A stretch of 64,000 bases of DNA. Source: VRUE01 sp963695835. Lineage in GTDB: Bacteria > Actinomycetota > Thermoleophilia > Solirubrobacterales > 70-9. The notes under the pieces are model-generated. The model did no database searches. It saw nothing but the letters and a program-made list of their open reading frames with translations, and had not been told where the DNA came from. The stretch covers positions 1-64,000 of the forward strand of contig CAVOHR010000003.1 in assembly GCA_963695835.1 (NCBI GenBank), read 5' to 3'. Position numbers and translations under genes: made by a program. Below are positions 7,755 through 16,443 of this stretch, one piece after another. Position 1 is the first letter of the stretch; the number at the start of each line of letters is the position of its first letter.

Positions 7755-8387
7755 ATGGTCGAGTCGCGGGGCATCCAGCTGCGCGGATACCGGCGGGTGT
7801 TTCGGATCGAGCGGCGCCTCTTTCGCTTCGAGCGCTGGCGGATCCCCTACCCCCACGGCGTGCCGCTGCGCGGCATCGGCTACTTCCTCGTGCTGGAGCT
7901 CGGCGTCCTCGCGCTCTCGCGCCTGCCGCTCCTCGGCGCACTGATCGGGCTCCCCAACCCCGCCGTCTCCTACCTCGGGCTGCCGATGGCCGGCGCCTTC
8001 TTGGCGATGCAGGTCCGGATCGACGGGCGCCCGCCCCACCACGTCTTGGCCTCGCTCCTTCACTTCTCGCTTCACCCGCGCTCCCTGGCCGGGCTGAGCG
8101 CCTGCCCGCGCCCCGGCGAGGAGGTGTTGGCGCTCAAGGAGGTCGCGGTCGCCTTCGATGCCCGCGAGTCCTTCGGGGTCAGGGGCCGGATCAAGGGCCC
8201 GGCGACGGTGACCTTCCGCTACCCCGCCTCGGTGCGGGTGCAGGGCGCTCCGCCGTGGCTGCGCGACCCGCGAAAGCGGGCGGCGCGGGCTCGCCGCTAC
8301 CGCGTCCGGCGCCGGGCAGCGGGCGCCCCGATGCTGCGCGGAAAGGTCCTCGGCGTCCCCCGCGGCGGCGAGGTGGTGATCGAGTGA
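7755..8387 (+). CDS. TcpE-family conjugal transfer membrane protein
   Basis: A 210-aa protein. Its N-terminus is rich in Arg/aromatic residues (RRVFRIERRLFRFERWRIP), followed by two hydrophobic segments (about 38-60 and 64-85) and a basic cytoplasmic C-terminus. This order matches TcpE of Gram-positive conjugation systems, a small inner-membrane component that partners the VirB4-type ATPase. It overlaps the start of the VirB4 gene by four bases (GTGA), so the two are translationally coupled. The start could also be GTG at 7731. Confidence 0.7.
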   Translation: MVESRGIQLRGYRRVFRIERRLFRFERWRIPYPHGVPLRGIGYFLVLELGVLALSRLPLLGALIGLPNPAVSYLGLPMAGAFLAMQVRIDGRPPHHVLASLLHFSLHPRSLAGLSACPRPGEEVLALKEVAVAFDARESFGVRGRIKGPATVTFRYPASVRVQGAPPWLRDPRKRAARARRYRVRRRAAGAPMLRGKVLGVPRGGEVVIE

Positions 8388-10921
8388 TCGGCGCCTCGGG
8401 GGCAGGGCCTCGCCCGCGCCCCTCCTTCATCTACGGCAACGTCGTCTTCGGCCGTGACCTGGGCGACGCCTGGGCCCTCTACAAGCTCGCCAGCCAGAGC
8501 TACGCCGGCCTCTCGACCGGGCGAAAGCTCGAGGTGATGGGGCAGCTGGAGGGCCTCGTCCACCGGATCTCGGCGGACTTCCAGATCCTCCGCGTCGCCC
8601 GGCGCTTCTCGGTGCGCCGCTACCTCGCCTCGACCTGGCAGACCTTCGACCGCCGCCACGGCAGCGCCGAGGAGATCGAGCGCCGAAAGGCGGCCTTCGA
8701 GGCGCTTCTGCGCGCCCACGCCTTCGCCCTCGCCGAGCGCGAGACGGTGCGCCCCGACATCTACCTCGCGGTGCGACTCCAAGACGCCGAGGCGGGGATC
8801 GCGGAGCTGCTCGGCGAAGGCGCCGTCGCGGCCGCCTGGCGGCGCTTTGCCGGCGCCGTCGGGATCAGCGACCCGCGCGGCCTCCGCTACTCGAAGCTGG
8901 TCGAGATCGAGCGCGCCGAGCGGCGCACCCACGAGCGGGTCCTCGACTTCCTCGGAGCCGAGCGGGCGCTTGCCTCAGAGATCGTCTGGCTGATCCGCCA
9001 CGCATACGTGCGCGGCCTCGGCGACCCGGCGCTCGACTCCAACTTCCGCCCCCAAGCCCTGGCGATCACCAACGAGGAGGGCGAGGAGATCGGCTTCGAG
9101 CCGGCCCAGTGGGACCTCCTGCGGCTGCACTCGGACTACCGCGTGCGGATCGCCCGCCGCCACCTCGAGATCGAGAGCGAGGGCGGGGTCTCCCACCAGG
9201 CGCTCTTGGTCTGCGGCTCGCTGCCCGAGGAGCGCGAGTTCCCCGGCCCCGAGGCCGAGCTGATGTTCACCCCGCTGGACCTCGAGTTCCCCGTCGACGC
9301 GTGCCTGCACTGCGAATACCTGCCCAACCGCGACGCCCAGCGCCTCGCCCGCAAGCGGATGGTCGACGCCGATCAGATGTGGCGCGAGGAGGCGGCCGGC
9401 GAGCACGGCGCCTCGCCTGAGGCCGAGGACCGCCCCTCCGACGCGCGCGCCCTGCAGCGCCGCCTCGGCTCGGGCGACCACCCGCCGCTCCTTCGCAGCG
9501 CGCTGACCTACGTCGTCCCCAGCGCCGTCGGCCCCGAGGAGCTCGAGGAAAGGATCGAGCGCCTGCGCTCGGAGGTCGGCCAGCGGATCGAGCTGCACCG
9601 CCCGATCGGCGCCCAGCACCAGATCTTCTTGGGCACGCTGCCGGCTCAGCGCTTCCCGCTCCCCGCCTACCGCGAGCACCTCCTGCCCGAGGAGGTGGCG
9701 GCGATGGTCCCGACCGCGGTCAGCCATGCCGGCTCGGAAATGGGCCCCTACATCGGCTACACGCTGACGCCCTCGCGCCAGCCGATCCGGCTCGACCTCG
9801 CCGAGGCCTCCCAGCAAAACCGCCCGCCGCCAATCCTCTTCACCGGCTCCCAGGGCTCGGGCAAGTCGGTCGCGATGCAGCTGCTGCTCTATCAGGCTTT
9901 CCTTCAGGGCTCAGGTCCGATCGTTCTCATCGATCCGAAGGGGACGCCCGAGCACCCCGACCACAAGCTGCACCTGATCCCCGAGATGGCAGCGGAGATG
10001 GAGCAGATCGTGCTCTCTTCGGAGGAGCGCTACCGGGGCCTGATCGACCCCCTGCGGATCGCCCCGCCCGACGGCAGGGCCGACGCGGCGTTCGGGTTCA
10101 TCATGGAGGTGCTGCCGGCGCCGGTGCCGGCGCCATGGCAGACCGAGATCCGCGCCGCCGTGGAGCTCGTCTGTACCGGACCCGAGCAAGACCAAGTGCT
10201 CGGAAAGGTCGTCGAGGTTCTCGAAGAGGGTGAGGAGGTCGCCAGGGAAGCCGGCCGGGCCCTGGGGGTCCACGCGAACGCCGGTCTCGCCAAGCTCGCC
10301 TTCGGGCTTCCCGGCAGGCAGATAGCCGAGGTCGGCACCAAGCGGTTCATCCCGATTCATATCCGCAATCTGGTGCTCCCACGCCCGGACACGCCCCGTA
10401 GCGAGATGGCTGCGGAGGAGCGGCTTGGCACCTCCCTACTCGGCCTCGTTGCGCTCTATGCACTCTCGCTCTGCGCGCGCGATCCCAAACGCCACTCGGG
10501 GCTTGGTTGCGATGAGGCTTGGGTCGTCTTCAAGACGGCGATCGGGCGCGCACTGCTCGATCGCGCCTCAAGGCTCAGCCGCTCTCAGAACCTGAGCCTG
10601 CTGCTGTCGACCCAGCAAGTCATCGACGCGGAAGAGATCGAGGGCCTGATCGGCGCCTACTTCTCCGGCGGTGTCGAGACCGAGGAGGAAGCTGGCCGCT
10701 CGGCGCGCCAGCAACGGCTTGACGACGACGACCCTGCGCTGATCCAGCGCTTCCTGGGCTTCAACGCCGGGCGCTTTTACTACCGCGACATCGACGGCCA
10801 GTCGGTGCCGCTGCAGATCGACCTCTGCGAGCGCCGCCTCTTCTCGCTCTTCGGCACTCCGCCGCCGCGGACGGGCGCCGAGGACGAGGGTGGGGAGGAG
10901 GTCGCCGATGTGCCGGCCTGA
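8384..10921 (+). CDS. virB4: VirB4-type conjugation ATPase
   Basis: An 845-aa cytoplasmic AAA/RecA-like ATPase that powers substrate transfer and channel assembly. The N-terminal domain starts with the TcpE-coupled segment FIYGNVVFGRDLGDAWALYK. The Walker A GSQGSGKS is near residue 487. A Walker B-like IVLIDPKG follows, and a second acidic LGCDEAWVVF precedes LLLSTQQV, the typical motif of VirB4 C-terminal domains. Start at GTG 8384 overlapping the upstream stop; earlier in-frame codons would fall inside the TcpE gene. It is the most secure marker of the secretion system. Confidence 0.9.
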   Translation: MIGASGAGPRPRPSFIYGNVVFGRDLGDAWALYKLASQSYAGLSTGRKLEVMGQLEGLVHRISADFQILRVARRFSVRRYLASTWQTFDRRHGSAEEIERRKAAFEALLRAHAFALAERETVRPDIYLAVRLQDAEAGIAELLGEGAVAAAWRRFAGAVGISDPRGLRYSKLVEIERAERRTHERVLDFLGAERALASEIVWLIRHAYVRGLGDPALDSNFRPQALAITNEEGEEIGFEPAQWDLLRLHSDYRVRIARRHLEIESEGGVSHQALLVCGSLPEEREFPGPEAELMFTPLDLEFPVDACLHCEYLPNRDAQRLARKRMVDADQMWREEAAGEHGASPEAEDRPSDARALQRRLGSGDHPPLLRSALTYVVPSAVGPEELEERIERLRSEVGQRIELHRPIGAQHQIFLGTLPAQRFPLPAYREHLLPEEVAAMVPTAVSHAGSEMGPYIGYTLTPSRQPIRLDLAEASQQNRPPPILFTGSQGSGKSVAMQLLLYQAFLQGSGPIVLIDPKGTPEHPDHKLHLIPEMAAEMEQIVLSSEERYRGLIDPLRIAPPDGRADAAFGFIMEVLPAPVPAPWQTEIRAAVELVCTGPEQDQVLGKVVEVLEEGEEVAREAGRALGVHANAGLAKLAFGLPGRQIAEVGTKRFIPIHIRNLVLPRPDTPRSEMAAEERLGTSLLGLVALYALSLCARDPKRHSGLGCDEAWVVFKTAIGRALLDRASRLSRSQNLSLLLSTQQVIDAEEIEGLIGAYFSGGVETEEEAGRSARQQRLDDDDPALIQRFLGFNAGRFYYRDIDGQSVPLQIDLCERRLFSLFGTPPPRTGAEDEGGEEVADVPA

Positions 10922-13568
10922 GCGAGTCGGCGCGCGAGGGCGCCTGGCGATCGCGATCGCGGTCTTCGTCCTCACCCTCGGACTGGCCGCGGTTGCCGGC
11001 GCGGCGTCGCAGGTCACCCTGGTCCGCGTCTACGGGACCGATCTCCGCGGCACCGTCTTCGAAGTCTGCAAGGGCGAGTTCAACCCGCCGGCCACCAACG
11101 CGATGAACCCCGCCTATTGCAAAGGCACGCTCGCCCGCTGGTCCGAAGCGCAGTGGAAGGCCTACAACTCGGGCAAGCCGGCCGGGAGCGGTGGGCAGGG
11201 CGCCGGCAAGCCCAAAGAGGAAGAGGGGAAGGCCAAGCCCGCGGTGGCGAGGGGGAGCGAACCGGCCGCCGGCGCCGCCCGGGCGCCGGCGAGCATCCCC
11301 TACGGCGGCTCGCTGGACCCGACGACGGTGCTCGGGATCGAAAACCCGCTCTGCGGCGAACCGGCGCAGCTGAGCGCCCAGCAGATCCGCAACTGCCGCT
11401 CCTCGCACTCCCCCGAGGCGGCTTACCCGGTCGGCAACTACGGCTGGGACATCCACGTCGAAGAGGGCGGCTTCATCAGCTCCCTCTTCGTCCCCGCGGT
11501 CTCCTTCGTCCTGCAGGTCTTCTCGTTGCTGTGGCTCGTCTTGCTGATGATCCTCAAGGGCTGCCTGATCATCCTCGGCTTCGCCTTCTCGCTCAGCCCG
11601 TTCACCGACAACCGCATGCTGAGCCAGCTCGGCGCCGGGCTCACCGGGCTCTTCGAAGGGCTGACCTCGCCCTGGCTCTCGACCCTCCTCGTCATCCTCG
11701 GCGGCTGGGGCCTCTACAACGGCCTGGTTCGCCGCCGGGCCGGAGAGACGATGGCCGGGATGGCAATGGCGCTGGCGATGATGCTCGCCGCGCTTTGGAT
11801 CATCCACTCGCCCCGCGACACCGTCGGCCGGGTGGCCGAGGCGGTCAACGCCGCCTCGCTGGCGGCGGTCGCCGCGCCCTCCTCGGGGCACGTCAGCGCC
11901 CCCGTTCGCTCCTACAACGACGCGATGGCCGCGGTCTGGAACCAGATGACCGCGGTGCCCTTCTGCGCCATGGACTTCTCCGACGTGCACTGGTGCATGA
12001 CGGCGAAGCCCTCCGAAGACGCCCTGCAAGAAGCGCGCAGCGGCCTCGGCGAAGGCGACGCCTTCACCCAGCAGCTCATCTCCGCCCTGCCGAGCTCGCC
12101 CGAACTCGCGACCAAGGCGCTTGCCCACGATCTCTCCGGCCTCTTCGGCCCGGCGCCGACGATCCGCGACCTGTATCTGCGCTTCAGCCCGCAAAGCGGC
12201 CCCCGCGACAAGCTCTGGGACTACTACAACGGCAAGCCCGACGAACACGTCGGGCTGCCGCTGAACATCGGGCCCCAGCTCGACGTCGGCGGGGGCAGCA
12301 CCGGCGCCGCCCCCGACAAAGTGGCGATGCAGGGCCGCAGCGGCGTGCTCACGCGGATGGTGATGGTGCTGATCTTCACCATCGGGCTGATCGGCGGGCT
12401 GCTGCTCTTGCTCTGGCTGGCGATCAAGCTGGTGATGGCGACGGCCTCCTCCTTCATCTTGGTCCTCGCCACCCCGCTGGCGATGTTCCTGCCGGTCTTC
12501 GGCCAGGCCGGGCGGGCGGCCTTCACCAGGTGGGCGACGGCGCTCCTGGGGGCGGTCGTCGCCAAGCTGATCTTCAGCGCTCTGCTCGGGATCGTCCTGC
12601 TCGGCTCGAGCGTGATCGGCTCCTCGGTCGGGCGCTCCTCGCCGACGCTCGGCCTGCTCGCCGTGATGTCCTTCTGGTGGGCGGCCTTCCTCTCCCGCGA
12701 GAAGTACCTGGCGGTCTTCCAGGTCGACCCCGCCGGCGATCGCGGCGCGGGCCTCTACCGCACTCTCGCCGGCGGCTACCTCGCCTACAGGATCGCCAAA
12801 GGGGCAAAGAGCGCGATCGGCGGCTTTCGCGAGGAGCGCCGCGAACGCGGGCGCCAGCGCCACGACGAAGAGGCCAGGCGCCAGCGCAAAGGCGCCGAGC
12901 GCGAGCTCGACAGCCAGGCCCACCAGCGCCTCGACATCGCCACGGCCAACGCCGAGTCGCGGCAGAGCTCACACCGCGAGATCGAGCGAGAGGCAGCGGT
13001 GCTGCGCGAGGACCACGAGGTCCAGGGCCTGCGCCAGGACCCCGCCAGCCTCGAGGAGCCCGAGCGGCGAAGCGCGCTCGCCAAGAGCGCGCGGCTGAGT
13101 GAGCTGCAAAGGCAAATCCAGGCCTCCCAGCCCCAGGCGCAGGCCGACCGTCGCCTGCTGAACCGCGTGCGGGCCAACGAGGCCGCCGGCCAACCCCCCC
13201 ACGGCAAGGAGGAGATCCAGGGGGCGAGGGAAGCGATCCGCCGCGAGGCAAGCCTGCCGATCGACGCGCCCGAGCATCGCTGGCGCGCCGAGGCCGCGGG
13301 CAAGGACCCCGCCAGCCCCGAGGGCCGCCAGGCGATCGCCGAGAGCCTCGCCACCACCCGCTCGGCCGTCGGGGCGATGTCCTCCGAGCGCCTCGAGCAG
13401 GTCGACCTCCACCGGCCGCGGCGAAGCGGCGAGGACCAGCGGCGCCCCGACAGCGGCCTGCGCCGCGCTCAGCCGGCCAGGGCACCGGGCGCAGTCGGCC
13501 GTTCTGAGGACGTGCGCATGCCGCGGCCCCAGAGGCGCTCGCGCGTGCGGGACTGGCTCAGCAGGTGA
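10908..13568 (+). CDS. VirB6/TcpH-like polytopic membrane protein with long charged tail
   Basis: An 886-aa protein. It has a signal-like helix (about 12-32), an external Cys-containing region, then membrane helices at about 190-225, 255-275, 280-300, 480-525, 540-570 and 580-595. A cytoplasmic tail of about 250 residues is very rich in Arg, Glu and Gln and probably coiled coil. Polytopic core plus large C-terminal tail is typical of the VirB6/TcpH channel component. It overlaps the VirB4 gene by 14 bases. The ATG at 10908 has GGGGAGGAGG eight bases upstream. The tail is free of recognised motifs. Confidence 0.75.
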   Translation: MCRPERVGARGRLAIAIAVFVLTLGLAAVAGAASQVTLVRVYGTDLRGTVFEVCKGEFNPPATNAMNPAYCKGTLARWSEAQWKAYNSGKPAGSGGQGAGKPKEEEGKAKPAVARGSEPAAGAARAPASIPYGGSLDPTTVLGIENPLCGEPAQLSAQQIRNCRSSHSPEAAYPVGNYGWDIHVEEGGFISSLFVPAVSFVLQVFSLLWLVLLMILKGCLIILGFAFSLSPFTDNRMLSQLGAGLTGLFEGLTSPWLSTLLVILGGWGLYNGLVRRRAGETMAGMAMALAMMLAALWIIHSPRDTVGRVAEAVNAASLAAVAAPSSGHVSAPVRSYNDAMAAVWNQMTAVPFCAMDFSDVHWCMTAKPSEDALQEARSGLGEGDAFTQQLISALPSSPELATKALAHDLSGLFGPAPTIRDLYLRFSPQSGPRDKLWDYYNGKPDEHVGLPLNIGPQLDVGGGSTGAAPDKVAMQGRSGVLTRMVMVLIFTIGLIGGLLLLLWLAIKLVMATASSFILVLATPLAMFLPVFGQAGRAAFTRWATALLGAVVAKLIFSALLGIVLLGSSVIGSSVGRSSPTLGLLAVMSFWWAAFLSREKYLAVFQVDPAGDRGAGLYRTLAGGYLAYRIAKGAKSAIGGFREERRERGRQRHDEEARRQRKGAERELDSQAHQRLDIATANAESRQSSHREIEREAAVLREDHEVQGLRQDPASLEEPERRSALAKSARLSELQRQIQASQPQAQADRRLLNRVRANEAAGQPPHGKEEIQGAREAIRREASLPIDAPEHRWRAEAAGKDPASPEGRQAIAESLATTRSAVGAMSSERLEQVDLHRPRRSGEDQRRPDSGLRRAQPARAPGAVGRSEDVRMPRPQRRSRVRDWLSR

Positions 13569-13574
13569 TCGGCG

Positions 13575-14096
13575 ATGCGCTTGACTGAGGATCGTCGCAA
13601 GGCCCTCTTCGCGCTCGCCCTCGCGACCCTAGTCGCCGCTGCCGGCGCGACGGCGCTCGCTCATCGTGGCGAGCGGGTTGCTGGGCCCCGCGCCCCTCGC
13701 CTTCACGGCGTGCCGGATCTGCATGAAGAGAGGCGCCGGTCGGGCGGTGGTGGGGGCGGGATGCTCGACGCCACCCGCTCGGCCGAGCGCTTCGTTCGCG
13801 CCTACCTTCGCTATGAGGCGGGGACGCTCACGGCCACCGGCCGCCGCGCTCTCGCCCGCTTCTCGACGGCGCAGCTCGGCGGCCAGCTCCTGCGGGCGCC
13901 GGTGCGGATTCCGCCCGGGGGCAGGGCGCCGCGCCAGAGGGTGGTCCGGATTGCCTCCGCTCGGGTCAGCGTCCTTGACGGCGAGCCAGCCTTGCTGGTC
14001 GGCGTCCTCGTCGCCGGCAGCGGCGGGGCACATCTGCTCAGGGCCAGCACGATCGAGCAGGGCGGCCGTTGGCTCGTCGCCGGAGTCGGGCCATGA
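13575..14096 (+). CDS. Membrane-anchored secretion accessory protein
   Basis: A 173-aa protein. Residues 10-30 form a membrane anchor (LFALALATLVAAAGATAL), followed by a Gly-rich linker (SGGGGGGM) and a compact domain of about 100 residues. The domain opens with AERFVRAYLRYEAGTL, which resembles the first helix of NTF2/VirB8-like domains. It starts six bases after the VirB6-like gene and overlaps the hydrolase gene by four bases (ATGA), so it belongs to the operon. It may be a second, single-domain VirB8-like subunit; that is inference. Confidence 0.6.
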   Translation: MRLTEDRRKALFALALATLVAAAGATALAHRGERVAGPRAPRLHGVPDLHEERRRSGGGGGGMLDATRSAERFVRAYLRYEAGTLTATGRRALARFSTAQLGGQLLRAPVRIPPGGRAPRQRVVRIASARVSVLDGEPALLVGVLVAGSGGAHLLRASTIEQGGRWLVAGVGP

Positions 14097-15208
14097 GCGA
14101 GCACCGCTCGGCGCTGGCGAGCTACCTGAAGCGCAAGGTGGCGCTGAAGCTGATCGCCAAGGTCGGCAAAGCGAAGCTGCTGGTCGCCGGCGCGGTCGTG
14201 ATCGGGGCCTTCCTGCTCTTCCTCATCCTCCTGGCCGCCATCGTCGGGGCGACGCCGTCCGCCGATGCGGAAGGGGCGGTGAGGTGCACGGCGAGCGGGG
14301 GGTCTGACAGCCCTCCAGCGAAGCTGCTGCCGATCTACGCGGCGGCGGCGGCGAAATACCACCTCGGTCCACGCGGCCCGGGGATCCTCGCCGCGATCAA
14401 CAAGGTCGAGACCGACTTCGGCGCCAACATGGGACCTTCCTCGGCCGGCGCGATCGGCTGGATGCAGTTCATGCCGGAAAGCTGGGAAACCTACGGCGTC
14501 GACGGCAACGGGGACGGGCGCAAGGATCCCTATGACCCGACCGACGCGATCTTCGCCGCGGCGAACCTCCTGCACACCGACGGCGCCCCGGGCGACTGGT
14601 ACGAAGCGATCTTCTCCTACAACCACGCCGACTGGTACGTGCGCGAGGTGGAGGGGTACGCGAAGGAATTCAGCGGCTCGATCGTCTGTACGCCGGTCGC
14701 CGAACAGCTGGTCGGCGCCGCGGCCGCCCTGCAGAGGGTGGAAACCCTCTATCAGCCGCGCGCGTTCAAACCGATCCCGTCGGCGCTCTGGGCCGGCGGG
14801 GGATCGCCGGAGTCGGTGGACTCACGGCTTTGGCCGGATGCGATCTGGCTGCTGGAGACCTTTCACCTCAGGGTCACCGCCGCGCGGGAGACCGGCCACA
14901 ACACCCACGGGGACGGGACCGCGATGGACATGGTCCCCGAACCCGGCAAGGGCTGGGATGAGACGGCGCGGGCGGCGGCAGAAACGCTGGGATGGCGCGA
15001 AAGCTGCGGCGCCTCGGGCACCGCTCCGGTCTGCCCGCTGGCGCCGGCGATCCAGTTCATCGGCTACAACGGGTACCCCGACCACGGCGACCCCGCCCAC
15101 GCCGGGGAAAACGCCCACCTCCACGTCTCCTGGCAAAGCTCGAGCTTCGGCTGCGCCGAACTATGCCCACCGCCGGCCTGGGTGCGGGTCTTCCCGCTGG
15201 CGGGCTGA
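14093..15208 (+). CDS. Bifunctional peptidoglycan hydrolase: lytic transglycosylase plus M15-type peptidase
   Basis: A 371-aa protein with a membrane anchor (about 30-52). About residues 75-200 form a lytic-transglycosylase domain with catalytic Glu106 in INKVETDFGAN and the signature AIGWMQFMPESW. The C-terminal part (about 235-371) resembles zinc peptidases of the M15 group: a His...Asp ligand pair in THGDGTAMDM (near 271-280) and HLHVSW (near 342). It would cut both glycan and peptide cross-links where the channel passes the wall, the VirB1 role. Start at ATG 14093 overlapping the upstream stop. It is the last gene of the operon and converges on the regulator at 15223. Confidence 0.8.
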   Translation: MSEHRSALASYLKRKVALKLIAKVGKAKLLVAGAVVIGAFLLFLILLAAIVGATPSADAEGAVRCTASGGSDSPPAKLLPIYAAAAAKYHLGPRGPGILAAINKVETDFGANMGPSSAGAIGWMQFMPESWETYGVDGNGDGRKDPYDPTDAIFAAANLLHTDGAPGDWYEAIFSYNHADWYVREVEGYAKEFSGSIVCTPVAEQLVGAAAALQRVETLYQPRAFKPIPSALWAGGGSPESVDSRLWPDAIWLLETFHLRVTAARETGHNTHGDGTAMDMVPEPGKGWDETARAAAETLGWRESCGASGTAPVCPLAPAIQFIGYNGYPDHGDPAHAGENAHLHVSWQSSSFGCAELCPPPAWVRVFPLAG

Positions 15209-15222
15209 GGCAGGGTGGATGG

Positions 15223-15594
15223 CTACTTCCCTGGGAAGTACTGGCGGCCTTTCTTCGAAACGCGGCCCTCTTTCTCGAGGTCGCCGAGGACCCGGTAGAG
15301 GTAGTTCGGTTTGATTTTCAGGGACTTGGCGATGTCGCCAGCGGTGATGCCGGGGCTTTTGACGATCAGCTTTGCGGCTTGATCGGCGCGGCCGCCTTTG
15401 CGCCGGCGGCGAGGAGCGCGGGTGGCGGCTTTGCGGCCCGAGCCGCGTGGCCTGCCAGGGCCTCGACGGGGGCGTCCGGTGACTTTGTCGCCCAGCTCTG
15501 CCAGGGCACGCTCGAGACGCTTGCGCTCCTCGTCCAGCTCGGCGAGGCGCTTCCTGATCAGATCGGCTGCCTCCTCCAACACGTGAATTGCCAT
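15223..15594 (-). CDS. Coiled-coil, AT-hook and winged-helix DNA-binding protein
   Basis: A 123-aa protein. Its N-terminal helix is strongly coiled-coil (RKRLAELDEERKRLERALAE, about 11-30). A basic linker with AT-hook-like cores follows (GRPRRGPGRPRG, about 40-51) and a run of Arg/Lys. A C-terminal helix-turn-helix has ITAGDIAKSLKIKPNYLYRV and a wing (EGRVSKKGRQYF). Dimerisation plus minor-groove hooks is the plan of nucleoid or xenogeneic-silencing proteins. It may bind the element broadly or regulate the transfer operon. The ATG at 15594 has AGAGGAAGAG upstream and starts at the helix; longer in-frame starts add low-complexity sequence. The function is inferred. Confidence 0.75.
   Translation of the reverse strand: MAIHVLEEAADLIRKRLAELDEERKRLERALAELGDKVTGRPRRGPGRPRGSGRKAATRAPRRRRKGGRADQAAKLIVKSPGITAGDIAKSLKIKPNYLYRVLGDLEKEGRVSKKGRQYFPGK
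15224..15240. terminator. Palindrome between convergent genes (possible hairpin)
   Basis: TACTTCCCTGGGAAGTA is a perfect 8-bp inverted repeat with a one-base centre. It encodes the last residues and stop of the minus-strand regulator. Its position where two transcripts converge suggests a terminator or operator, but there is no U tract. Confidence 0.3.
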
Positions 15595-15687
15595 TCTCTT
15601 CCTCTCTGTGGGTTCTCTATCGGCGGTGGCGGGGAGTGTCTCCGCATTCGGACTGTTGTTCGAGGTGAGTCTACAAATGCGGCCGGC

Positions 15688-15706
15688 TTGTGGGTCCCGG
15701 ACACAA
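15688..15706. promoter_or_regulatory. Candidate operator between divergent genes
   Basis: TTGTG...CACAA arms surround GGTCCCGGA, a 19-bp near-palindrome in the 200-bp gap between the minus-strand regulator and the plus-strand secreted protein. It could be an autoregulatory site. No -35/-10 pair is convincing. Confidence 0.25.
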
Positions 15707-15802
15707 GGATGATCCACCCACCACCCTGATTCAGGCTTATGGTTTTGTCAGAAGGCTGAGGTCCTTGTACGTACGCCGGTGGACGGCTCTAGACTCCAAG
15801 CC

Positions 15803-16249
15803 ATGACACGCCGGCTCCTCGCTGGTTCTCTCTTCCCCGCCGTCATTCTCGCGCTGGTCGCACCGTCAGTCGGGGCCTCAGATGAACCGATCTACATTGC
15901 GTGCGCGCGGAAAGGGGATGCGCCAAGCCCTAAATCTCACCCCCACGACTGCACGACCGTGGGTTCGGGGGTCTTCAGGCACAGCGCGGGCTTGTTGGTC
16001 CTCGATCTCCAGAGGATTGCCTGGAGTCGTTGGGGCTCTGGGACCGCAAAGGCGGTGGCAAGCGCCGTGGATCCGGAAACCCATGCGCGGATGGAGATCC
16101 GCTTTTCGGTCACCGGGAGGCAGGTATGCGAAGGACTCACGTACTACGCCAGGATCGTGTTGGAATACCCCAGACGCCTGTACCCGCGCCATTTTGGCTT
16201 CACGCTGAGCTGTGGCTCGGAGCCTAAAAATTCGGGTACTGCCACCTAA
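15803..16249 (+). CDS. Small secreted protein of unknown function
   Basis: A 148-aa protein. Residues 1-30 form a signal peptide (MTRRLL, hydrophobic core, SVGAS). The mature part is short and mostly beta, with Cys at three or four positions (ACARKGD, HDCTTV, QVCEGL, TLSCGS) that could form two disulfides. No enzymatic motif is seen. It is probably monocistronic, with about 190 bp of empty sequence downstream. I do not recognise the family; the export signal and Cys pattern support a real gene. Confidence 0.55.
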   Translation: MTRRLLAGSLFPAVILALVAPSVGASDEPIYIACARKGDAPSPKSHPHDCTTVGSGVFRHSAGLLVLDLQRIAWSRWGSGTAKAVASAVDPETHARMEIRFSVTGRQVCEGLTYYARIVLEYPRRLYPRHFGFTLSCGSEPKNSGTAT

Positions 16250-16443
16250 CATCCTCCGCCGTATCGACGACGCCGCTGGCCTGTGGCCGCGCTCCTTGGG
16301 CTGATGGGCTGACCGGGAGGCAGCCAGGGGGGCTTCGCTCCTCGCGAACTGCAGCAACGGAAAGTGTTGGGCGGAGCGCTGGGTTGTAGGTGAGCGCTTG
16401 GGCTTATTGCTTGGATGGCAGCGCAACCCATACACTCTCGGCC

